A model generated the notes under the pieces. That model had not been told where the DNA came from. It made no database searches and saw only the letters and a list, made by a program, of their open reading frames with translations. The translations under genes were made by a program, and so were the position numbers. Of a stretch of 64,000 nucleotides of DNA, positions 33,856 to 44,879 are shown in pieces (position 1 is the first letter of the stretch; every line of letters starts with the position of its first letter). The stretch comes from Paraspadella gotoi (Eukaryota > Chaetognatha): contig CM119266.1 of NCBI GenBank assembly GCA_051294375.1, positions 18,834,087 to 18,898,086 of the forward strand, in the 5' to 3' direction.

Positions 33856-35856
33856 ATTCCGGATGGAAAGCACGAGTTTCGGCGAGATAATGGCGTTGGA
33901 GATGTCGTCGCCCCGGAGCGATATTTCGAGAGCGGGGGTTGGAAAAAAACAGAACCGAATGGAAAACCCCGTCAGAGTCAGACCTTTTCTATTAAGAGAA
34001 ATAACTGGGACAAAGTACATTTCTCTCTCTCTCTCTCTCTCTGTCTCACTCTCTGATTATCTCTCGCTCTGTCTCTGCTTAAAAGTATGAAACGCTATTT
34101 ACACTAATAAAATAAATAAAGTAGAGAGGAAAAAGAAGTAAGAGAGAAGAAACGATAATCAGGCGAAGGAGACGAAGGAGAAATCGGGTTAAATCGTCGC
34201 CAAAGTAAAAATGGGATTTGGGGTTAGACCGATTTGAATGAGTTTAGTGGCGGAGGGAGAGGTGGCAAAGTAAGGAATGGCAGACGGTTGAATAAATAAT
34301 GCCAGATCTGGCCGATGTGGTAAAGTAAGGAATGGCAGACAGTTGAATTAAAAANNNNNNNNNNNNNNNNNNNNNNNNNNNNNNNNNNNNNNNNNNNNNN
34401 NNNNNNNNNNNNNNNNNNNNNNNNNNNNNNNNNNNNNNNNNNNNNNNNNNNNNNNNNNNNNNNNNNNNNNNNNNNNNNNNNNNNNNNNNNNNNNNNNNNN
34501 NNNNNNNNNNNNNNNNNNNNNNNNNNNNNNNNNNNNNNNNNNNNNNNNNNNNNNNNNNNNNNNNNNNNNNNNNNNNNNNNNNNNNNNNNNNNNNNNNNNN
34601 NNNNNNNNNNNNNNNNNNNNNNNNNNNNNNNNNNNNNNNNNNCAGATGTGGCAAAGTAAGGAATGGCAGACGGTTGAATAAAAAAGGTTGGGTCTGGCAG
34701 ATGTGGCAAAGTAAGGAATGGCAGACGGTTGAATANNNNNNNNNNNNNNNNNNNNNNNNNGCCACATCTGCCGGACCCAACCTTTTTATCAACCATTGCC
34801 ATTCCTTTACTTGCCACATTTCTGCCGACCCAAAATCCTTTTTTATTCACCGTACTGCATTCCTCTACTTTGCCACATCTGCCGGACCCGTCCTTATTTA
34901 TTCAACCCGTCTGGCATTCCTTACTTTTGGCCACATCTGCCAGACCTGCCAACCTTTTTTACTTCAAGCCGTCTGCCATTCCTTTACTTTGGCCACTTCT
35001 GCAGACCAACCTTTTTATTCAAGACCGTCTGCCATTCTTACTACTTGCCACAATCTGGCCAGACCCAACCTTTTTATCAACGTCTGCCCATTTTTACTTT
35101 GCCACATCTGCGGACCGTCCTTATTTTTATTCAACCTTGGCCATTCCTACTTTGCACATCTGCCGACTTCGTCCTTAAATATTTCACCGTCTGCCATTCC
35201 TTACTTTGCCACGGTCTGCCGGAACCATCCTTTTCCACTCAACCACTGCATTCCTTACATTTTGCCACATCTGTCCGGACACATACTTTTTAATTCAAAT
35301 GTCTGCCATTTCCTTACTTTAAACCACATCGGCCAGATCTGGCATTATTTATTCACGTCTGCCATTCCTTACTTTGCCACCAAAGTAAGGAATGGCAGAC
35401 GGTTGAATAAATAAGGACGGGCCCCCCCGGAAAGTGAAGTGGATAAGAATCTCTCCTGGTTGTGATGAATCCGGGTTGTGACGAAACGGGTCAAACTTTA
35501 TCCTTCGTGCGCCTTATTGACCAACGCCCCCAGCGACGAGGCGCCTTATTTCTATCGGCGCCACCAGGAGGCGACGGCCTTCGACGCCAACCGTCTCCTC
35601 GCGAAAGGTCATTCAAAGGTTATTTTAATATCCCGAAAGGAGAAAGTCTACGCATCGGAGTTGGGTAGAGAGGGGAGATGGAATAATAGCGAGAGAGGTA
35701 AGGAAGGGAAATGAGGGGGTCATGAGGAAGACTGAACTGGGACGAGGAAGTCGGCAAAGAAGGAAGAGAAGAAACTAGATTAATAATAATTAATAATTAA
35801 AAATAATATTAGTAATATTAATAATACGAAGGGAAAAAGTAGATTGGACAGAGGAA
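31888..35856 (-). repeat. Right arm of the 27.8-35.9 kb inverted repeat
   Basis: Reverse complement of 27783-31459, interrupted by N gaps at 34355-34642 and 34736-34760. The 321-codon frame at 32346-33311 is serine, valine and isoleucine read from CGTCATCGT triplets, not a gene. Confidence 0.85.
34250..35405. repeat. Minisatellite array that changes orientation twice
   Basis: The 45-50 bp units run on the minus strand from 34258 to 34735, on the plus strand from 34761 to about 35378, and then flip again. The second flip is a tight palindrome: CATTCCTTACTTTGCC against AAAGTAAGGAATG around 35378. The first coincides with a 25-N gap. Confidence 0.75.
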
Positions 35857-36565
35857 ATGAAATGGAACGGAATTAATTTAAAATCCTTAAAATAAAAAGA
35901 AAGAAAGAAAACAACAGAAATAATGATAATAAATGAATTATCTAATCGTTTTAATCAACGTCAAGTTCTCTTAAATTACTTTTCCCCCCTTCTATTACTA
36001 AAACAATCTTCAATATAACTTTTTGAATTTATTCATTGGTTTGTCATACTAAAGCCTTTAAATATTTATTTCTATCTAAAATGATAAATTTTAATTTTTT
36101 AAGAACGGTCAAAAAGTTAAATGAGAGTTAGCACTATAATTTTGTTAAATATTAATAAAAAGTGGGTCAAAAATGAACAAAACCCTATAATATTATAATT
36201 ATCATCATAATAAGCATTTCATAGTTTTTTCAAATTTTCAAATTTCAAATTTTCACTGATAAAACCAAAAAAAATAAAAAAATCCAAACTTTATCAGAAA
36301 CTAATTTTGTGTAATAATCCTTTCTTTTTTGTTGTACATAGAACCGAAACATGTACGTTTCATTCTGCCAATTTTCAAACTTTATCCCAGAAACTAATAA
36401 AAAAATTTTAAAATTACAAAATATTTTTTTACCTAATACAATAATAAAAATTTTTTAGTACTGTATTAGATAAAAAAAATCTGCGAGATAAATTTAAAAC
36501 TATTTTCATTTTCATATTCTGTAACAGTATCTTTATCATTATCTATTTAAGATAATTTTAGTTTT
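35857..36565. other. AT-rich interval, no gene
   Basis: AT-rich with short AT words and A/T homopolymers. No coding, RNA or repeat feature is visible. Confidence 0.75.
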
Positions 36566-36569
36566 CAAC

Positions 36570-36722
36570 CTAGCTCGCTAGGTACAAATTTGGTTAAGTG
36601 GTCCACCACTTTTATACCAGGTCACTCACAATAGCGGTCTGTAACTCCGTCTAGGACCCCACTAATGGACTTGCTCCATTTTGGTGGATATCCCTTAAAC
36701 TTTAGGCTAAAGTATAGCAGTC
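36570..36722 (-). repeat. Possible very diverged tRNA-derived element
   Basis: The minus strand reads GGAGCAAGTCCATTAGTGGG and then GTCCTAGACGGAG, loosely like the GGAGGCAAGTC and GGGGTTCTAGCTCCG of the 16-17 kb elements. The resemblance is short and no confident A or B box exists. Confidence 0.2.
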
Positions 36723-36939
36723 TCTCAAAAAACTATGACTCTAAAAACGTAGTGCAAGTAAAAAAAAAAAAAACCTCTCGTAATCCTCAAGAAAAAAAAG
36801 AGAAAAAAATTTCTGGCGCCAAAAGTTGACAAATGACGTTGAGTCGTCGTCGTCGTCGGCCTCTTCACGCAGACTCGTTTGACACGTCGGCTCAAACCGA
36901 CGACGTGGCTAAGATTTAGCATCACCGATGGCTTCTCAC

Positions 36940-37385
36940 CAAATTTCCCTTCTTCCCCCTTTCCTTCTTCCCCTTTCCCTTTCTACTTTTACCCTTCCTT
37001 CCTCCTTTCCCTTTCTTCTCCCTTTCCTCTTTTCCTCATTTCCCTTCTTCCCCTCCTTTCCCTTCTTCCCCTCCTTTCCCTTCTTTTCCCTCTTTCCTTC
37101 TTCCCCTTCTTCCCTCCTTTCCTTCTTTCCCCATTCCCTTCTTTCCCCATTTCCCTTCTTCCCTTCCCTTCCTTCCTTTCTCCTTCCATCTCCTCCCTTA
37201 TTCTCACTCCTTTTCTCTTCTCCTCCTATTTCTTCCTCTTTCTCCCTCAAATTAATCCTTCCTTAATTTCCTTCCTTATTTCTCGACTCATTTTTCTTTC
37301 CTTTCTTTCCTTTCTTTCCTTTCTTCCTCTCAAATTCTTCTCCTTAATTCTCCTCTTTATCCATCATTCGACTTTTCCTTCTCCA
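36940..37385. repeat. Pyrimidine tract (TTCCC/CTTTCC)
   Basis: About 440 bases almost all C/T on the plus strand. The proline/serine/phenylalanine-rich open frames covering it are compositional. Confidence 0.85.
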
Positions 37386-37390
37386 CCTTC

Positions 37391-37592
<202 letters not shown>

Positions 37593-37630
37593 CTCTCTCT
37601 CCTTTTTTTTCTCGTGACATATGACGCTGT

Positions 37631-37762
37631 ATGAAGGCGGAGGAGCGTACGATGGAGAACGATGATGATGATAGTGAAGATGATGATGATGATGATGATG
37701 ATGATTATGATGAAGATTATGATGATGATGATGATGAAAATAAAGTGAAACACAAACAATAA
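37631..37762 (+). CDS. Small acidic ORF (43 codons) overlapping a (GAT)n repeat
   Basis: The frame starts MKAEERTMEN, continues as aspartate/glutamate runs with two tyrosines, and ends NKVKHKQ. The stop codon overlaps an AATAAA polyadenylation-type hexamer (37758-37763). It follows the E-box/TC cluster. An acidic C-terminal exon is conceivable, but a (GAT)n microsatellite read in frame explains most of it. Confidence 0.2.
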   Translation: MKAEERTMENDDDDSEDDDDDDDDDYDEDYDDDDDENKVKHKQ

Positions 37763-37784
37763 AATGTCTATAAAAATATTTTCT

Positions 37785-37905
37785 TTTATGAAATTGGTAC
37801 AACCAATATAAAAATTATCCATTCATTTAATAAATAAGCTATCTTGTCCCTGACTTTGGACAGGCTTTGGTAGTTTAAGGCCTCCATCTCTCTTACAAGA
37901 TAATG
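37785..37905 (+). repeat. Dispersed repeat, also at 47.35 and 47.65-47.76 kb
   Basis: The stretch TTGGTACAACCAATAT, ATTATCCATTCATTTAATAA, TAAGCTATCTTG and GACTTTGGACAGGCT recurs in reverse complement at 47645-47757 and in part at 47354-47402. It includes the palindromic TTGGTNNAACCAA. Confidence 0.75.
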
Positions 37906-38000
37906 ACATAGCCCGTCCCTGCAAGCTTATGTAACAGCGAAAATGACTATATTTGGTTTCGTCATCGAAGTAACAAGATTCTCAGTTTAGTTTAATTATG

Positions 38001-38150
38001 GATTCGTCTTAACTTCCCATCTTGATGGTTGCGCAAGGGTAAATTGTTTCTCGGGGAATATATAACATGTATATTGTATATATATATTCGTCTTAACTTC
38101 GCATCTTGATGGTTGCGCAACGGGAAATTGTTTCTCAGGGAAAATAACAA
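38001..38150 (+). repeat. Two-copy tandem duplication, unit about 85 bp
   Basis: ATTCGTCTTAACTTCCCATC at 38001 and ATTCGTCTTAACTTCGCATC at about 38086 start two units that share GATGGTTGCGCAA and AAATTGTTTCTC. Confidence 0.8.
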
Positions 38151-38304
38151 GATTCGATCTCATTTGTGTTTTCGTCAAAAACCACGAATCGTTACGTCAC
38201 ACGTTATTCGTTCTCATTGCGTTACAGTGCAATACTGTTCCATGTGCAATAGGATTCCCTTTCAATTTTCGTCATCATCGTTGAACCTGATCGAAGAGTG
38301 ATAA

Positions 38305-38306
38305 TT

Positions 38307-38344
<38 letters not shown>

Positions 38345-38345
38345 T
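38305..38345. repeat. (CGT)n microsatellite
   Basis: Uninterrupted TCG/CGT triplets. Confidence 0.95.
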
Positions 38346-39900
38346 TCTTCCATCGCTTTTACGACTTTTCATTTCTTTCCTCTGTGTGACGCATCCAAGA
38401 TGAATGGAACTACGCGGGGGTTTTCATCAATTTCCTTTACCATTTTTTTTATTTGATCTCAAGTTTGAACATCTATTCTTTTTTTTTTTTGCTCTTCCGC
38501 TTTTGTTCTTCATATTGCATAATTATTAGAAGTAAGTTTAGTACATAAGTGAATTATTTTTTTTCGGTCATGGGAAGAAGTTATTAACTGAATTAACAAT
38601 TTTTAAAAATTAAGCCTTTTTTATTTTTATTTTATTTTTTCTTCAGTATTTGAAAAAGTTAAAAGAATTAAGACAAATAATTTTAAACGAAAAGAATATA
38701 ATAAGATATTAAGATATTAAATGAACAGAAGATATTAATTTGTTTCGATCTGGAAAGCGATTATGTATTCAAACTTAATCACGCTTCTTCGCATAACAAC
38801 GCGTCTATTGACGTTGTATTGACTCTAGATGGCGCAGAGGAATTGAAGATCAATTGATTTTCGATCTTTGACGCAAAATGGACTTCGACAAAACGCATAA
38901 ATTGGGAAAAACTTGGTTTTTCCTCCGACATGAATCCTCCTGGCGGATTTTTTTAATTTTCTCGTTTCCGGCGGAAGAGAAGGCAGGGACGAGCGACAAC
39001 GCCACCTTGGAACTATTGGGAGGCGCCATTACCCGAAGCGCCACCTGATCCCGCTCGTGATAATCTGCGTCACTAAAACCTTGAGAGCGAAATTGTGTTG
39101 GGGAAAGAGAGAGAGAAAAACATGATTCGGTACTGAGAATAAATCCATAAAAAAATCATTGTCTTCTTTCTATCTTATTTTCTTTCTATCTTTCGTTCTA
39201 TAATATAAAGTAATTATGGTTTTGTATTAAATATAGTGAAATATTTGTTACGAAGATAATTTTCCTTTGAAATACTATTGTAAAAGTTGATCCATAAATC
39301 GTTATAATCGTTATAACCAGATACAAGGCAAGCTCTTAATCAAGATGTTGAACCGATGAGGAAGAATCTCGGGGCATAACTTTGAAAGAACTTTTTAAGC
39401 TTTTTCCACACGGATATACTTAGCTAATTTCTTGATGATCAACGCAATTATTAGCATTATAATAGATACCTACGGTAAAATCGAAATCAAAACGTGCGGC
39501 TGTTCAAGTCAACTTTCAAGTACATATTTTTTTTTAAAAATTAACTGTTAGAGGTTTGTTATTGCTATCATAACTATAATATTACTATATAATGATAACG
39601 TTTTTCATAAGAAATCTAAAATTGTTTTCATTAATTCTGATATAGGAATTTTATAAAGTTTTCTCAGTCAAAATTAGGAAAAACTGATAAAATTATGGAA
39701 AGATGATGAGGATGATAATTCTTTTACGGTTTTTCTTATTGTAAACTTTTGATCAAAATATTTTTTTAAAAAAAATTATACTTTTGATCAAAATATTTTT
39801 TTTTAAATTTTGACTGTGTAGACAACTTTCAGCAACCTATTTGAATCCAATTTAAAAAAAAAATTAAATATTTTTAAAATTTTATAGACATTGTGACATT
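38346..39900. other. AT-rich interval with one CpG-rich patch
   Basis: Mostly AT-rich and without signals, except the patch at 38930-39060 described with the candidate frame 38850-39029. An imperfect repeat of CTTTTGATCAAAATATTTTT lies near 39746-39810. Confidence 0.65.
38850..39029 (-). CDS. Candidate first-exon-like small ORF, unrecognised
   Basis: On the minus strand an ATG in the context GGTAATGGCGCC begins MAPPNSSKVALSLVPAFSSA and continues about 40 codons through a lysine/arginine-rich part to a stop at 38850. The start lies in a short CpG-rich patch with GGCGC words, similar to the islet at 25.4 kb. No clear splice donor was identified. No domain is recognised, and a chance frame is possible. 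Confidence 0.2.
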   Translation of the reverse strand: MAPPNSSKVALSLVPAFSSAGNEKIKKIRQEDSCRRKNQVFPNLCVLSKSILRQRSKIN

Positions 39901-39907
39901 GTGACAT

Positions 39908-39965
39908 TTAGGGAGAAAAACATTTTTTATTAACCAAAACAAATAAAAATTGTTTTTCTCCCTAA
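39908..39965. repeat. Perfect 15-bp inverted repeat
   Basis: TTAGGGAGAAAAACA and TGTTTTTCTCCCTAA enclose 28 A/T-rich bases. It may be a tiny palindromic element or hairpin; no target duplication is obvious. Confidence 0.8.
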
Positions 39966-40189
39966 TAATCTTCATCATTATCATCATCACACCATAATCT
40001 TAATCAGAATCATCTTCATCATCATCATTATACGTTTAATTATGTCTACCTTTACAATATCTATCTCGTTTTTCAGTAGAAGCCTTTTCCCCAATCTCCC
40101 TCCTCTTGTCACCAGGAAGTCGAGAAGCCGAGATCGGATGACTCCGACGACGAGATCGAATCTTCCCCCTCACTATTCCTAATACCGTC

Positions 40190-40232
40190 TTCTCATTGGT
40201 CGATTTTTTTCTTTTATCGTCGCTGATTGGTT
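40190..40232 (-). promoter_or_regulatory. Pair of inverted CCAAT boxes 31 bp apart
   Basis: ATTGG occurs at 40195-40199 (TCATTGGTCG) and 40226-40230 (TGATTGGTTGG). NF-Y sites spaced close to 32 bp are a known promoter arrangement. No adjacent gene start was identified, so the role is inferred. Confidence 0.3.
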
Positions 40233-40368
40233 GGAAAGAAGGTAATAAGTAAAAACTGTAGACAAAAAAAGGGGAAAAAAAGTCATCTAAGGAGGAAACG
40301 ACGCCAAGAATGGGGACCCTAAATGGCGCGTCATTATCTGGGCGGTAAGGATATCATTAAAACTGGAA

Positions 40369-40372
<4 letters not shown>

Positions 40373-40426
<54 letters not shown>

Positions 40427-40432
40427 GAGATG
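40373..40432. repeat. (GA)n microsatellite
   Basis: Uninterrupted GA dinucleotides. Confidence 0.95.
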
Positions 40433-40683
40433 GCGAGGGACATTAGGCACATTTGCTAGAGGCGGGAGAGGCTGATGTGAAGGATTGCGTGAGACGAGTT
40501 TCACGACGCAAAACAATGAATCCAAGAAACTTGGAAATCGCCTAATGTCTACACCAAAGTCTCGACCCTTAATTCATATAATCTCTTTAAATTCATTTTG
40601 ATGAAATTACATTTTCTATTACTTTACTCAGTTCAGTTCTTTCTGACTTCGACCGCTCAATCTCTTTCCATTTATATATACGG

Positions 40684-40779
<96 letters not shown>

Positions 40780-40788
40780 TATTATTAT
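40684..40788. repeat. (TTA)n microsatellite, about 105 bp
   Basis: Nearly pure ATT/TTA triplets; the leucine (plus) and asparagine (minus) runs are its translations. Confidence 0.95.
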
Positions 40789-41490
40789 ACGCTTGACGTG
40801 GAGGTCCACTGGAGGAAATTTTTTTGCAACTTTTTTCCACTCCTTTTGAAGAAACGTTTGCCTCATCTCTTACTTTTTCTATTGACCACATTTGAACTCG
40901 TCATTATTTTATTGTTTTCAGTCATTTTTACTTCAGCAGAGTCAACTTTTAGCGAGAGTCTTGACCATTTTTCATTCGTTTTAGTGACCGAATCATGAAC
41001 ATTTGTCGTTTGTCCAAACTCTGTTTTTAGGAGTTTTTGGACCGTATTTTATTTGTGTTTTGCCTTCGTTTCTTGTAATAAATATACGTTTCTAGAAACT
41101 CTTGTCAAAACCTCTTTGGACGGACGACGCGAACGTTAGTCTCCGCGGGCGAGAAGATAGCAATTCTTCTACACCTTTCGTGTAAAAATCTGAGCTTAAT
41201 ATTTTAATGTATTAGTTAGTAAAATATCTCGGGAGAAACATTTGTATTAATAAATTTCCTGATCGAATACCAAGTGACGAGGTTTTCGGCTCAAAGAAAG
41301 CCACGAGAAAGCGTCGAGAACGGTGAAACTAAGATGATTGGGATATATTGACCGGACGCGAGGTCTCAAATCTTTTTAATAAATATTTAATATTTACTAG
41401 TTTCATTTCAGTCCTATTTGAAATCCGTGCGTACATTCATCAATTCTATTTTCTCTTTCACTTTTTAACCTTCAAATTTTCGCGTCTGAC
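40789..41490. other. No gene confirmed
   Basis: The plus frame 40798-40998 contains a hydrophobic stretch, but its upstream part overlaps the TTA repeat and no domain is recognised. The remainder is AT-rich without signals. Confidence 0.55.
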
Positions 41491-41509
41491 GATTTGCCCG
41501 TGACTGATG

Positions 41510-41720
41510 AGACATCGCGTAGACGACGACGACGACGACGACGACGACGAAAACTTAGACGACGACCGAGTCACGTGACCAAAAACGCTCAAACGACGAT
41601 CATCTCGAGGTGGTCACGTGACTCAAGGAGGGCGCCATTTTATCATCATCATCATCGCCTTTTGGCGCCGTTTTAAAAGAGACGAGTCTCGCCCTCTTAC
41701 TCGATCTCCATCTTTTGTCA
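41510..41720. promoter_or_regulatory. Promoter-like block: two GTCACGTGAC sites and GGCGCC motifs
   Basis: Two perfect copies of the 10-base palindrome GTCACGTGAC (41570-41579 and 41613-41622) are 43 bp apart. GGGCGCCATTTT (41630-41641) and TTTTGGCGCC (41660-41669, an E2F-type site) follow. The palindrome is the extended USF/TFEB (CLEAR-type) E-box. An (ACG)n tract precedes it. The concentration of sites suggests a promoter, but no gene start was confirmed. Confidence 0.4.
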
Positions 41721-41748
41721 TTCCCTTCTCTTCTCATAAATTCACAAT

Positions 41749-41867
41749 TTTATTATTAAAATTGTAGAGTGTACTATATTGCTCTATTTATCTAACAAAA
41801 AGATATTATTAAAATTGTAGAGTGTACTATATTGCTCTATTTATCTAACAAAAAGATAAAGATGCGA
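41749..41867 (+). repeat. Two-copy tandem duplication, unit about 60 bp
   Basis: TATTATTAAAATTGTAGAGT starts two adjacent units, identical as far as I can see. Confidence 0.85.
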
Positions 41868-42020
41868 TAACCAAATGTTGTAAACGAAAAAAAATCATTT
41901 TGTTGTAAACACTAAAAACAAAATCCTTTTTTTTTCTTATTCCTATTAAATTTAAATCTTTCCTTTATTTTTTTAAAAATCTTTTGTATTAATTTAATCT
42001 TTGTCCATATTCCATATTCC

Positions 42021-42122
<102 letters not shown>

Positions 42123-42370
42123 CGTCTCTAGTCTAGACGCGCGGCCATTTAAGCGACTTTCATTTTCTCCGAAACGCTTTAGAATTTTCTTTCTTTTTTT
42201 CGCCATTTCTTTCTTTTCTTTCTTTTCTTTCTTTTCTTTCTTTTCTTTTTTCTCTTTCTTTTCTTTTCACTAAAGTCCATCACTCGACGCCGATGATGAC
42301 TCGTCTTGGGACCAGAATCACTTTACGACAAAAACGATGATGAGATTCGCCATCTTATTTTTATCTGTCT

Positions 42371-42393
42371 CTCTATATATCTATCTATTTATG

Positions 42394-42471
<78 letters not shown>

Positions 42472-42618
42472 CCTTTCTAGCTATTTATTTATGTATCTAT
42501 CAATCTATCTATCTATCTATCTATCTAGCTATCTAACTATCTATTTATGTATCTATCAATCTATCTATCTATCCGTCCAGCTATCTATGTATCTATCTGT
42601 CCATCTGTCCATCTATAA

Positions 42619-42655
<37 letters not shown>

Positions 42656-42712
42656 ACTATCTATCTAGCTATCTATCTATCTATATAATTTTTAGATCTA
42701 TTTATCTATCTA
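42371..42712. repeat. (ATCT)n microsatellite, about 340 bp
   Basis: Long TATC/ATCT array with scattered substitutions. The YLSI-repeat frames are its translation. Confidence 0.95.
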
Positions 42713-43132
42713 TAATAATCACTTTGGCACTTGTCTCTTTCTATTTCTCCTCTTCTCTACAAAAAATATAATTAAAGATATATTTGTGGCAACAGAAACA
42801 CATATGTTCAATCGTCTCTCGGAAGATTTTCCTTTTTCCTCTTTCCTTTCTCCTCTCCAAATTCTCTTTTTCTATCCTTTTATATTCTATCTGTCCTTTT
42901 TGTCCTTCTGCCTGTCTGTCTCGTTACGATAGAACTGAGGAATTTGACTCCTCGCACGATCCTGGCGCTTTAGTAAGCGAGGATTACCTCTCTTCTCTCC
43001 CTCTCTCCTCTCTCTCTCCTCTTCTCTCTCTCGTCTCTCATCTCTCTCCCTCTCGTCTCTCTCTCATCTCTCGTCTTCTCTCTCTCTCTCTCTTCTCTCT
43101 CATCTGTCCTCTCTCTCGCCTCCCCTTCCTTC

Positions 43133-44388
43133 CCACTTTTTTTTCTCGCTTAGCAATCAACTACTGATGAGGGTATTGCCCAATCTGGGACCGAGAAAAA
43201 CTACCATCAGGCTTCTTGCTCGTCGTTTGGCTTCCCAACTTTTCTTCTATACGTCTTCACCTTTCCATCTTACATCACAAAGTTCACACATCTCACGCAT
43301 TTCCCGCCGCAACCTTTTTCTCTGCCGATCCCGATGTATCACAACAAATAATTATTTTCCCTTTTAAAATTTAAAACTCTCTAGATAAACCTTTTGAATA
43401 AAAAATATTAAACGCAATATTATATTCAATTATATACATATACGCTATTAATATATAAATATCTACCCTTACTGATACTCAACACTAAGTCTCTATGTCT
43501 CTACCCTCTTGCAAATCTTTACGTTTTTTATTTCGACCAGTTTACGCTTAGACGATGTGTAACAATTTTCACTTTCCATTAACTTGAAAAAGCCGTTTTA
43601 AATGAAATCCTTCTTCACTTCTGCCATTAATTATCTTAATAACTTTAAATTAGTTAAGAAGTGTAACTGTTTACAGCAAGGATCTGTAGTTGTGTTCTCC
43701 CGTTCAGCGTTTTCTCCTTTTTCTGCTCACTTCCTTTTTCCCCCTTCCTCAGATCCGCAGTCCTCACCCACGGCTTGCGTGTCTTTCAGCTCTCCGCATC
43801 ATCGTCGTCGTCGTCCGTCGTCGTTGTCGTCACGCGTCGTCGTCGTGTTCGTCCGTCGTCGTCGTACGCCGCCCGCGTTCGTCCTCCCGCTTTTCTCGCT
43901 TCATATCGCCTTTACGCGTCCTCATGTTTGTACTCTACATTCTATGCAGCGCTGAATCTCGACAGCGAGAGAAAAAGGAAAACTGGAGAAAGAAGAAAGA
44001 GGAGAAAGGCGAAGTCGGTTGCGGAAACGAAGAAGAAAAATCGTCATTTTTTTTTTTAATTTCGTGTTCTGCTTATAAATTGAGACTTTTTTCAGTATCT
44101 CATATCGAAACTGTTTAAAAAAAAAAAGTTATTATTTTAACCATCTAAACGAAATATTATTCCAACCATATGAAAAAAAATATGTAGAATCATGGTTTTA
44201 ATGCAGAAATTTTTTGAAAAAAGTTACATATTCTTCGAATCAAGATAAAACTAATTAAGAAATAAAATGCATAAAAGAAAAACGAAGGAAATCGATCTTA
44301 CATTCAAGCGCCTCTTCAAAACAGGTGAGTTTGCCTATTTTTTTTATCACTGTGGAGTGAATGCGAGAGAGAGAGAGGAGAGAGAGAG

Positions 44389-44449
<61 letters not shown>

Positions 44450-44854
44450 TTTTCACTTCCGGTGAAAAACAACAGATGTTAGGCGATTTAATACATCTTG
44501 TTGAAAACAAAAAAGTGTGAAGACAGAATTAGAATTAGGCAAGAATTTTGGGAAAAAACGTAACGAAATAAAATGAGCTTTTAAATAAATTACAACTAGT
44601 TAAATGAAAGGAAATAATATATTAAATTAAAATTGAGGAGTAAGTCTAGAATATATTGGTGGAGTAAGAATTTGTCATGACATAAAAAAATTCGCATTAA
44701 AAAACGAGTAACAAAGCAGGAATAAAACCAAAAAATCGGCAAGAATATTGTATTTTCCGGGGGACAGAATTTGGGAAAAAAAGGAGGAGCAAACAAAAAG
44801 GGGCAATTTGGTTCAGTGGAATAAGAAAGGGAGAGAAATGTAGGGAGGAGATTG
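43133..44854 (+). repeat. Duplicated segment E, copy 1 (ends at 25-N gap)
   Basis: Matches 44880-46534 throughout: TACTGATGAGGGTATTGCC near its start, CGT tracts in the middle, and GGGGCAATTTGGTTCAGTGG at its end. Copy 1 runs up to the gap at 44855-44879 and copy 2 starts immediately after it. This is the pattern expected from two unmerged overlapping contig ends. Frames at 43602-44118 differ between copies and read CGT repeats, so I do not call them genes. Confidence 0.85.
44267..44324 (+). CDS. Candidate short coding exon with strong splice donor
   Basis: ATG at 44267 opens a frame reading MHKRKTKEIDLTFKRLFKT, which ends at CAG/GTGAGT (44322-44330), a consensus 5' splice site. The second copy of the segment keeps the donor (46031-46039) and most of the exon, with indels that break the frame. 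An in-frame stop lies upstream, so the ATG would be the first. A GA tract begins about 40 bases into the putative intron. No family is recognised. Confidence 0.25.
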
Positions 44855-44879
44855 NNNNNNNNNNNNNNNNNNNNNNNNN

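Noticed and set aside
41498-41560. CTGATGAGAC...GACGAAAAC, hammerhead-like order
   Set aside because: The intervening (ACG)n tract cannot form stem II next to the core and no stem III or cleavage triplet fits.
43160-43215. CTGATGA followed by ACCGAGAAAAAC in segment E (also at 44900-44945), first read as a hammerhead
   Set aside because: The bases next to CTGATGA do not pair with those before GAAAA, and no NUH triplet follows in a usable place. Only a short CTGATG/CATCAG pairing exists.
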